Below are positions 25,141 through 31,702 of a stretch of DNA of 36,628 bases, in pieces. The first letter of the stretch is position 1. Every line of letters begins with the position of its first letter. The notes below the pieces were generated by a model, which had not been told where the DNA came from, ran no database searches, and worked only from the letters and a program-made list of their open reading frames with translations. Source of the DNA: Rhodothermia bacterium (lineage in GTDB: Bacteria; Bacteroidota; Rhodothermia; Rhodothermales; JAAAOL01); the NCBI GenBank assembly GCA_030428385.1, contig JAUIDY010000061.1, positions 1-36,628 of the forward strand, given 5' to 3'. A program made the position numbers and the translations under genes.

Positions 25141-25208
25141 AAACGTGAAAGGTGGACTTCTTTCAAAACGATGGTGCTCGGCTTCCTCACGTTTTACGTT
25201 TCACGTTT
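25141..25208. repeat. Inverted and direct ACGT-rich repeats between ATPase and permease genes
   Basis: AAACGTGAAA (25141-25150) and its exact inverse TTTCACGTTT (25199-25208) flank a 48-nt loop. The right side also holds a run of direct CACGTTTTACGTTTCACG-type units (25188-25210). It fills most of the 148-nt gap between the two cotranscribed genes. Confidence 0.7.
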
Positions 25209-25218
25209 TACAACACAT

Positions 25219-25929
25219 TTACCCGACGGCTCGCAGGGTAGGCTCCACCTGTCGGTCCTCCACCACTCGCCCACCCCGGAGACGAAGGATGCGTCCGGTT
25301 TTTTCGGCGAGGCTGAGGTCGTGCGTGACCACCACCAGCGTGGTCCCCGCCGTGCGGTTGAGGTCGAAGAGCAGGCCTTCGATGGTGGCGCCCGTCTCGT
25401 CGTCGAGGTTGCCGGTCGGTTCATCGGCGAAGAGAATGCGGGGCTGGTTGATAAACGCCCGTGCCAGCGCCACCCGCTGCTGCTCACCGCCCGAAAGCTG
25501 CTTCGGATAGTGATGCATCCGGTCGCCCAGCCCTACTTGTTCAAGCAATGCCTTCGCCCGCCCCGACACTCCGCGTTCCCCTCTCAGTTCGGCGGGCACC
25601 ATCACGTTTTCAAGCGCCGTGAGTGTCGGGATAAGCTGGAACGTTTGAAAAACAAACCCCACCTCTTCATTACGGACAACAGCGCGTTCGTCTTCTGTAA
25701 GCGGCCCCAGGTCGATGCCATGAAGACGAACCGATCCTTCCGAGGGGGTGTCGAGCCCGGCACACAAGCCTAACAGCGTGGTCTTGCCACTTCCACTTGG
25801 CCCTACAATAGCCACCGTCTCGCCTTCGCTGATGGAGAACGTGACGTGGTCGAGGACGGTAAGGGACCGGGACCCGCTTTGGTAGGTTTTCGTTAGTTGC
25901 TGAACGTCGAGGATGTTGGTCTCGGCCAT
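25219..25929 (-). CDS. ABC transporter ATPase (LolD/YbbA type)
   Basis: ATP-binding subunit for the FtsX-type permease downstream. From ATG 25929 it is 236 aa. Walker [10 protein letters not shown] (43-51), Q-loop [13 protein letters not shown] (91-103), signature [14 protein letters not shown] (145-158), Walker [13 protein letters not shown] (165-176) and H-loop VVTHD (H203) are all intact. The frame extends to GTG 25956 and ATG 25950, but homologues start at about this Met. It is divergent from the TesA-like gene with only 45 bp between. Confidence 0.95.
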   Translation of the reverse strand: MAETNILDVQQLTKTYQSGSRSLTVLDHVTFSISEGETVAIVGPSGSGKTTLLGLCAGLDTPSEGSVRLHGIDLGPLTEDERAVVRNEEVGFVFQTFQLIPTLTALENVMVPAELRGERGVSGRAKALLEQVGLGDRMHHYPKQLSGGEQQRVALARAFINQPRILFADEPTGNLDDETGATIEGLLFDLNRTAGTTLVVVTHDLSLAEKTGRILRLRGGRVVEDRQVEPTLRAVG

Positions 25930-25942
25930 GTCTATGTAAACC

Positions 25943-25962
25943 GGCGGCATAAACACGCCGCC
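25943..25962. promoter_or_regulatory. Inverted repeat between divergent ABC and esterase genes
   Basis: GGCGGC (25943-25948) and GCCGCC (25957-25962) flank 8 nt and are followed on the plus strand by TTTT. In a 45-bp divergent gap this could be an operator shared by both genes, or a small terminator. Confidence 0.4.
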
Positions 25963-25974
25963 TTTTGATCTCGA

Positions 25975-26715
25975 ATGTGTATGAAGTTCTGGACTTTCCG
26001 ACCGCTATACCGCGTCGCCCTTCTCTCGGTTCTGTTGGTGGCAGGATGTAACAGCAATCAAACACCCGACGCTCCGGCGGAATCTCCTGCTGAAACAGCA
26101 ACCACCCCTGTATCTACCCCCTCCTCCTCAGATTCCGAAACCACCTCGCTGCGGGTATTGGTGCTGGGTAACAGCTTGGCCGCAGGGTATGGCCTCGATC
26201 CTGAATTTGCCTTCCCCGCCTTGATTCAAACAAAGATCGACGACCTTGGATGGGACGTTGAAGTGGTGAATGCGGGCGTAAGCGGAGAGACCACGGCGGG
26301 TGGCCTCAGCCGGATCGACTGGCTGTTGCGAGAACCGGTCGACGTGCTCGTTCTGGAACTCGGTGGTAATGATGGGCTACGCGGCATCAACCCGCAGGTT
26401 ACGCAGCAAAACCTCCAGGGCATCATCGACCGTACCCAGGATCGCTATCCAGAGGCTCGTATCGTGCTTGCCGGTATGCAAATCCCCACCAATCTCGGCC
26501 CTGACTACACCGTACAGTTTCGGGAAGTCTTTCCCCGTTTGGCCGAATCCAATGATCTCGCGCTGATTCCATTCCTGCTGGAGGGCGTAGGTGGCGTCCC
26601 CGAACTGAACCAGCCTGACCAGATCCACCCGACGGCAGAGGGCCATAAAATCGTGGCAGAGACCGTCTGGCGAACCCTTCGGCCCGTTCTGGCAGAGTTG
26701 GTTGCCTCGTCTTGA
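25975..26715 (+). CDS. tesA: TesA-like SGNH esterase/arylesterase, predicted lipoprotein
   Basis: 246 aa. A lipoprotein signal (about 4-25, lipobox LVAGC with C25) is followed by a Ser/Thr/Pro-rich linker (26-58) and an SGNH hydrolase domain. Block I reads VLGNSLAAGYGL with nucleophile S67; the family's Asp (GDSL) is Asn here. Block II has Gly in NAGVSGETTAGG, block III is LGGNDGLRG with Asn132, and block V is DQIHPTAEGH with catalytic D215 and H218. Homologues act on acyl-thioesters, lysophospholipids and aryl esters. Lipid anchoring is less usual than the free periplasmic form. Divergent to the YbbA-type ATPase. Confidence 0.9.
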   Translation: MCMKFWTFRPLYRVALLSVLLVAGCNSNQTPDAPAESPAETATTPVSTPSSSDSETTSLRVLVLGNSLAAGYGLDPEFAFPALIQTKIDDLGWDVEVVNAGVSGETTAGGLSRIDWLLREPVDVLVLELGGNDGLRGINPQVTQQNLQGIIDRTQDRYPEARIVLAGMQIPTNLGPDYTVQFREVFPRLAESNDLALIPFLLEGVGGVPELNQPDQIHPTAEGHKIVAETVWRTLRPVLAELVASS

Positions 26716-26726
26716 GCTACGCCAAT

Positions 26727-27443
26727 CTATGATTGATCCGGGGATGACTCGCTCAGGAGTTGGGCGATCGCTTCATCAAACCAACCCTTCCACGTTGCAG
26801 GTGGAGGCGTCACCCACGTCATCGCCTCCCGCAAGGTGGGATGCTCAAGGGTAAGCCGATAGCTGTGCAGGGCTAAGTTCCTTCCGTCCAACTCCTGTGT
26901 ACCCCCGTAGCGCATATCTCCCACCAGCGGAAATCCACGATGCGCCAGTTGCACCCGGATCTGGTGAGCGCGGCCCGTCTCTAGCTGAATCCGCACCAAC
27001 GTGCACCTGCTCCCCGAGGCAAGTGCTTCCCAGGAAAGTCCGGCCCGTTTTGCACTGGGATACGAGGCCTCCACCACGCGCACTTGCTGGTTTTCTTTCA
27101 CTAGGTAATCAACACACCGTCCTGCTCCTTGCAGCGTCCCTTCCACCAGGGCCAAATACCGTTTGTCCACGGTACGCTGCTTAAATTGGGCCGTCAGCCG
27201 TCCCGCCGCTTTGGACGTGCGGGCAAGCACCATCACCCCCGACGCCGGTCGGTCGAGCCGATGCACCAATCCCAAATACACATTGCCGGGCTTGTTAAAT
27301 CGCTCCTTGATAAAGGCCTTGGCGAGCGATAATAAATCCACATCTCCCGTCCGGTCGGCTTGCGACAATAGGCCTGCTGGTTTGTTCACCACAAGCAAAT
27401 GGTTGTCGAGATACACCACCGAGAAATCCGTTCCCACTCTCAT
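26727..27443 (-). CDS. RluA-family RNA pseudouridine synthase
   Basis: 238 aa. Isomerises uridine to pseudouridine in rRNA or tRNA. The catalytic motif HRLDRPASGVMVLART has Asp64. Other family motifs: YLDNHLLVVNKPAGLLSQ (about 11-28), KRYLALVEG and ETGRAHQIRVQLAHRGFPLVG. There is no N-terminal S4 domain. Its ATG overlaps the hemE stop by 4 nt (ATGA), so the two are translationally coupled. It converges on the TesA-like gene, 11 nt away, with no terminator visible. The target RNA position is unknown. Confidence 0.93.
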   Translation of the reverse strand: MRVGTDFSVVYLDNHLLVVNKPAGLLSQADRTGDVDLLSLAKAFIKERFNKPGNVYLGLVHRLDRPASGVMVLARTSKAAGRLTAQFKQRTVDKRYLALVEGTLQGAGRCVDYLVKENQQVRVVEASYPSAKRAGLSWEALASGSRCTLVRIQLETGRAHQIRVQLAHRGFPLVGDMRYGGTQELDGRNLALHSYRLTLEHPTLREAMTWVTPPPATWKGWFDEAIAQLLSESSPDQS

Positions 27444-28507
27444 GATACCGAGGCGAACGCGTGCGAATACCCCTGCACGGCCTCCACAAACGCTCGTGCG
27501 TGTTCGGGGTCGTGGTCCGGGTGCATGCCATGTCCCAGGTTGGCGATGTGTCCAACCGGCCCGAACGCGTCCAACATTTCATGAACAGCGTCATGGATTT
27601 GCTCCGGGGCGGCGTACAGCGTGCTGGGGTCGAGGTTGCCCTGCAAGGCGGCCTGCGCTCCCACGAGGCGGCGTGCTTTCCGTGGGTCCATCGTCCAGTC
27701 CAGGCCAATAACATCAAAGTCGGTTGCTGCCAGCGCGGGCAATGCATAATGTGCCCCTTTGGCAAAGACGATGCGGGGCACTTCTGGATGATTCTCTTGC
27801 AAATAGAAGGCGATGCGGTTCAGATACGGCAAGGCGAACGCCTGGAAGACAGCCGGACTCAGCAGCCCCGCCCAGCTATCAAAGACCTGCACGGTCTGCG
27901 CCCCGGCTTCTATCTGGGCAGACAAAAACTGACACAACACGTCGGTGATCTGCCCAAGTAGGGCGTGCGCGGCTTCGGGGAGGCCAAACAGCCACGTTTT
28001 TGCTTTCGAAAACGTTTTGCTACCGCCGCCTTCGATCATGTACGCCATGAGTGTCCACGGCGCCCCAACGAACCCAATCAGCGGTGCCCTTCCGTCAAGG
28101 CGATGCCGGGTGAGGGTAAGGGCTTCAAGCACATAGCCCAAGTCACTTTTTATGTCCGGGGTCCGCAACCGCTTCAAATCCTGCGGACTTCGCAAGGGGT
28201 CTGGGAAATGTGGCCCTTTCCCCTTAATCATCTCTACGGTGAGTCCCATCACCTGCGGGACTACCAGAATGTCCGAGAAAATGATGGCGGCGTCGAGGGG
28301 AAAGCGTTCCAGCGGCTGAAGCGTGACTTCGGCGGCCAGTTCGGGCGTACGTACAACGTCAAAAAAGGCATCTTCGGCCCGCAGGGCGCGGTATTCTGGC
28401 AAATAGCGCCCAGCTTGCCGCATCATCCACACGGGGGTCCGTTCGGTATGGAGCCCGCGAGCAGCACGAAGCAATAGGTTGTTTTTGAGCGGCGGAAACG
28501 TTGACAT
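27440..28507 (-). CDS. hemE: Uroporphyrinogen decarboxylase
   Basis: Converts uroporphyrinogen III to coproporphyrinogen III in haem synthesis. From ATG 28507 (MSTFPPLKNN) it is 355 aa. Motifs: PVWMMRQAGRYLPEYR (25-40), substrate-binding Asp in AIIFSDILVVP (D79), GFVGAPWTLMAYMIEGGGSK, and the C-terminal NLGHGMHPDHDPEH. The open frame extends another 250 codons upstream but that part is antisense to the next gene and unlike any domain, so ATG 28507 is used. No other haem gene is in the window. Confidence 0.96.
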   Translation of the reverse strand: MSTFPPLKNNLLLRAARGLHTERTPVWMMRQAGRYLPEYRALRAEDAFFDVVRTPELAAEVTLQPLERFPLDAAIIFSDILVVPQVMGLTVEMIKGKGPHFPDPLRSPQDLKRLRTPDIKSDLGYVLEALTLTRHRLDGRAPLIGFVGAPWTLMAYMIEGGGSKTFSKAKTWLFGLPEAAHALLGQITDVLCQFLSAQIEAGAQTVQVFDSWAGLLSPAVFQAFALPYLNRIAFYLQENHPEVPRIVFAKGAHYALPALAATDFDVIGLDWTMDPRKARRLVGAQAALQGNLDPSTLYAAPEQIHDAVHEMLDAFGPVGHIANLGHGMHPDHDPEHARAFVEAVQGYSHAFASVS

Positions 28508-28622
28508 GCGGTGGAGATTGAAGAATCCACAATAGGAAGGAACGCCCCCTTTTAGAACCAGGCCTACTCCCCGTTCCACGTATCTGCGATCTGCACGATA
28601 AATTACGGCAACCCTGGCATCC

Positions 28623-29285
28623 ATGCCCGAAACCGCCCCTCCGCTCCCTGAGGAACCCATTTCTTTCTCCGCAGAAGTGGCCCGCAAAGCATTGCACCTG
28701 CTTGCGCTGGTGGTTCCGCTTGGCATGCTCTGGTTGGGGAAGTCCTTGTCCGTATTTATTCTGGTTCCCGGTGCCCTGCTCGCCCTTAGTGCCGACGTGC
28801 TTCGGGTGCGCTCGGTGGGCTTTGCCGCCTTTATCAACCGTACCTTCGGGTTTATGATGCGGCCCGAAGAGCGCCCTCCGGTAGGTGGTCCGCTCCGCAT
28901 AAATGGAGCCACCTGGGTGTTGATTACAGCGGCCATCCTTGCGGTGGTATTTCCGCTACACCTCGCCGTCCCCGCCTTTGTCGCCTTTATGATCGGCGAT
29001 GCCGTAGCCGCCCTGGTCGGACGCCGTTGGGGCACACACCAGTGGCCCGGTCTTCCGCGTACGGTTGAAGGATCTGCCGCCTTTCTCGTTGCGGGCTTGC
29101 TGGTGATGGCCCTCTTTCCCATGCTCCCTTTCTGGGTCGGGTGCGTGGGTGTCATGGTTGCCTGTCTCGTTGAATTGTACCCTGGCCCTTTTAACGACAA
29201 CTTCCTTGGCCCGGTCATGGCAGCCGCAATCATGGCCCTTTTGGAAAAAGTGGTGCTGGGCATACCGGTCTCTTTGTTTCTTTAA
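28623..29285 (+). CDS. Polyprenol/diacylglycerol kinase-like membrane protein (SEC59/DGK1 family)
   Basis: 220 aa, about six to seven TM segments. Family markers: EVARKALHLLALVVPLG (about 18-34), GDAVAALVGRRWG (about 124-136), RTVEGSAAFLVAG (about 145-157) and the C-terminal NDNFLGPVMAAA. These match CTP-dependent dolichol kinase, phytol kinase and DGK1-type proteins rather than CdsA. Substrate could be an isoprenoid alcohol or diacylglycerol. First gene of a plus-strand run; the lipase gene starts 5 nt later. Divergent from hemE across 115 bp. Confidence 0.82.
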   Translation: MPETAPPLPEEPISFSAEVARKALHLLALVVPLGMLWLGKSLSVFILVPGALLALSADVLRVRSVGFAAFINRTFGFMMRPEERPPVGGPLRINGATWVLITAAILAVVFPLHLAVPAFVAFMIGDAVAALVGRRWGTHQWPGLPRTVEGSAAFLVAGLLVMALFPMLPFWVGCVGVMVACLVELYPGPFNDNFLGPVMAAAIMALLEKVVLGIPVSLFL

Positions 29286-29290
29286 CCCCA

Positions 29291-30151
29291 ATGCTCATGT
29301 CTTTCCGCGATGACGCCATCCGACGATGGGTAGGGCTTCAGCCATTCCCGGAACCGTCCCTGATTCACCTTCGATATCCCGTGGTGCTCATGCACGGTTT
29401 TGGGCTCGCGGCGGCTGCCCGGCGAGGCGGTCACCTTCATGCCGAAGCCATGCACCTGCGGGCCCATGGCATCTGGGCCTATGCACCCAACGTGGCCTCG
29501 TACACCACCGTTTCAGCACGGAGCGCCCTCTGGAAGCAGCGTTTCGAGCACATCCTCAACGAGACGAAAGCCGAAAAACTCAATCTCATTGCCCACTCCA
29601 TGGGCGGCCTTGATGCCCGGCATTTGATCAGTGTGCTGAACCTGCACCCGCGCGTTGCCACCCTGACCACCATCTCAACCCCCCATTACGGAACCCCGCT
29701 AGCCAACCTGATGCTGGAACAACCGGAGGGACTGCTCCAGAGCCTCGCTGCTTTTGCCGATTATGTAAGCAGTACAGCGCTGGAAGACGCGTCGGGAAAC
29801 CTGATGCAGGCCCTCGAAGAGTTAACCCCCGAACACGTATGCACCTCGTTTAATCCTGCCGTACCTAACCACCCGGACGTGGTATACTGGTCCTATGCGG
29901 GGGCTGCAGGAAAAGACACCGACACCCCCATCAACCCGTTCCTGCGTTATTTTAACACGGTGGTGTACCAACGGGCTGGGCTCAACGACGGCTTTGTGCC
30001 AGTAGACAGTGCCCGATGGGGAACGTTTCAGGGTACCATTCCAGCCGATCATGCCCAGCAAGTGGGACTTCAAGGGATACAATCGAGTGATTTCGACACG
30101 CATGCGTTTTATTGTGAACTCTCCCACCGTTTGGCGGATGCGGGTTTTTAA
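29291..30151 (+). CDS. Triacylglycerol lipase-like alpha/beta hydrolase, no signal peptide
   Basis: 286 aa, similar to Pseudomonas-type (family I) lipases. Oxyanion-hole region YPVVLMHGFG (about 29-38). Nucleophile elbow LIAHSMGGLDAR with S103; catalytic D233 in LNDGFVPVDSARWG; H254 in IPADHAQQVG. STPHYGTPLAN is also typical. The secreted homologues have a signal peptide, but none is seen here, so the enzyme should be cytoplasmic or use another route. A second Met at codon 3 is an alternative start. 5 nt after the kinase-like gene. Confidence 0.88.
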   Translation: MLMSFRDDAIRRWVGLQPFPEPSLIHLRYPVVLMHGFGLAAAARRGGHLHAEAMHLRAHGIWAYAPNVASYTTVSARSALWKQRFEHILNETKAEKLNLIAHSMGGLDARHLISVLNLHPRVATLTTISTPHYGTPLANLMLEQPEGLLQSLAAFADYVSSTALEDASGNLMQALEELTPEHVCTSFNPAVPNHPDVVYWSYAGAAGKDTDTPINPFLRYFNTVVYQRAGLNDGFVPVDSARWGTFQGTIPADHAQQVGLQGIQSSDFDTHAFYCELSHRLADAGF

Positions 30152-30210
30152 TCTTGTCCGTTGCGATTCAGCCCACATTTCCCGAACGTATACCCATTCA
30201 CCGAAAGCCT

Positions 30211-30645
30211 ATGCCTGCCATGCTACGCTTGTCTCTTTTTTCCCTGCTGCTGCTCGCCCTCCTTGGCTGCGATACCCGGGATCTCGCAGGCCCCACAGAC
30301 CCCGGTGACAACCTCGATGCACCGGATGCCCTGGAACAGGTCACGTTCCACGTCGGCTATGAGTTGCAAGCCACCTACGCCGCGTGCGACCTGACTTTTC
30401 GTGACGACGGCGGCAACCTGCGCACCCTCACCAATGTCGTAAGCCCGTGGTCAACGGACTTCGTCGTCACCGTCGAACGCTCGGCTGGGCCGTATGAAGC
30501 CTATCTGAGCGCCACCTGCGCCGATTTCTCGAAGGAAGGCAAGTCGCACGTGATGGTAATAGTTGACGGTGACGTGGTGCAACAGGCGCGCGCCACAGGA
30601 TACGGGGCCACTGCCCAAACCCACCACTTCCTCTGGGTAGAATAG
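30211..30645 (+). CDS. Small predicted lipoprotein, possible MmpS-like fold
   Basis: 144 aa from ATG 30211; a start at the TTG 30154 would add 19 residues and is unlikely. Lipoprotein signal LLLLALLGCD with Cys20. The mature part reads FHVGYELQATYAACDLTF (about 48-65), then SPWSTDFVVTVE and VMVIVDGDVVQQARATGYG near the C terminus. That pattern (Y-x-V, PW-S, I-x-VDG-x-V) recalls the beta-sandwich of actinobacterial MmpS accessory proteins; I offer this only as a resemblance. 59 nt after the lipase gene; the next gene starts 4 nt later. Confidence 0.72.
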   Translation: MPAMLRLSLFSLLLLALLGCDTRDLAGPTDPGDNLDAPDALEQVTFHVGYELQATYAACDLTFRDDGGNLRTLTNVVSPWSTDFVVTVERSAGPYEAYLSATCADFSKEGKSHVMVIVDGDVVQQARATGYGATAQTHHFLWVE

Positions 30646-30649
30646 GCGC

Positions 30650-31399
30650 ATGCACAATCCGCGTTTGTTGCTTTTGATAGTCGTAGTATTGGGACTAAAC
30701 GCCGAGGTGGCGTTTTCCCAACCAGTGGATTCCGTTTCGACTACGCAGCCCGAAGCTTCCCCTTTTGCCCTCTATGAAGCTGCCATCACCGCCTTGGGCG
30801 GCGAGGCTTTTTTGCAACTCCGTTCCCAAGCAACACGCGCCTACGGGGCCATCACCCCGCCGGGGATGACGCAGGAGATGCGGTTTGAGTCGATGCTCAC
30901 CTATGAATTGTTGCCTCACAAAAACCGCGTAGAGATCACCCTTTCCTCGGGCACGATCGTGCAGGCTTTTAATGGCGACTTTGGCTGGTTGTTTATTGGT
31001 GGGCGGCTGGTAGACATCTCGGAAGAGCAACGAGAGCAAAGCCGCTATGGTACTTCCCTGTTGCGAGCCTTTGATCCGACACGCCACACCCTGGCGTCCG
31101 TACCCGATGAAGAGGTAAAAGGACACACCACCCATGGTTTTTCAATCACCGACAACGAGGGATATACCACGGCGTTCTTTACCGATACGAACACCCACCG
31201 GCTTTTAAAAATCGCCTATACCTTACAAGGCGTACCCCGCGAGGAATATTTTTCCGCCTACCAGGAGGTGGACGGGCTGCATATCCCATTTCAAGTTGAA
31301 GTGTTTCAGGACGGGCAGCAGGTTATGCGCGCTACCCTCGAAGAAGTCACAATTAACCCGTCTTTAGACCCCGCTCTTTTTGAAATCCCGCAGCATTAG
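30650..31399 (+). CDS. Exported LolA-like protein
   Basis: 249 aa with a signal peptide (about 1-23, ending VAFSQP). The mature part begins YEAAITALGGEAFLQLRSQ and contains a run of antiparallel beta-like segments, ending GLHIPFQVEVFQDGQQVMRA and DPALFEIP. This is the shape of outer-membrane lipoprotein-sorting (LolA/DUF-type) proteins in Bacteroidota. Function is unproven. Last gene of the 28623-31399 run, whose members all relate to lipids or the envelope. Confidence 0.75.
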   Translation: MHNPRLLLLIVVVLGLNAEVAFSQPVDSVSTTQPEASPFALYEAAITALGGEAFLQLRSQATRAYGAITPPGMTQEMRFESMLTYELLPHKNRVEITLSSGTIVQAFNGDFGWLFIGGRLVDISEEQREQSRYGTSLLRAFDPTRHTLASVPDEEVKGHTTHGFSITDNEGYTTAFFTDTNTHRLLKIAYTLQGVPREEYFSAYQEVDGLHIPFQVEVFQDGQQVMRATLEEVTINPSLDPALFEIPQH

Positions 31400-31702
31400 A
31401 GCATTTTATGATAGCGTTTGACACAGCGTTCGAACGCTCCTGGTCGCCACCCTGAGCACCGCATCAACACAAGGACACAGCCCGAATGACAGAACGTAAC
31501 CCTCGTCGAATGGAGCTATTTTTTACGCGTCGAGATTTCTCCTAGGAAGTTGACAAAACGTGTGGCTTGGGGAATAGGAAAAGTGTTCCAGGTATTAACT
31601 CCCAGGATACGGGTGTTGTATGTCAAAACCATGAAACCCCATTCCCCGATGGCCGCTTAAAGCCACCCACGGTTTTTTGAGCCTGCCCGAATCAGGTCTT
31701 TT
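31400..31702. other. 303-bp intergenic region upstream of the NKCC-like gene
   Basis: Contains a perfect 14-bp palindrome (31425-31438), a consensus TTGACA (31550-31555) whose downstream -10 is poor, and a T6 run (31670s). No coding frame is convincing. The palindrome could be an operator for the transporter gene. Confidence 0.5.
31425..31438. promoter_or_regulatory. Perfect 14-bp palindrome
   Basis: AGCGTTCGAACGCT reads the same on both strands. It lies 26 nt past the preceding stop codon and has no T-run, so it looks more like a dimeric regulator site than a terminator. Confidence 0.45.

Noticed and set aside
28508-29263. 250-codon upstream extension of hemE
   Set aside because: Antisense to the kinase-like gene, Arg/Thr/Pro-rich with no domain; the family start is ATG 28507.
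31550-31578. TTGACA as a promoter for the NKCC-like gene
   Set aside because: The -35 is consensus but the -10 at 17 nt (AATAGG) is poor and the leader would be over 120 nt.
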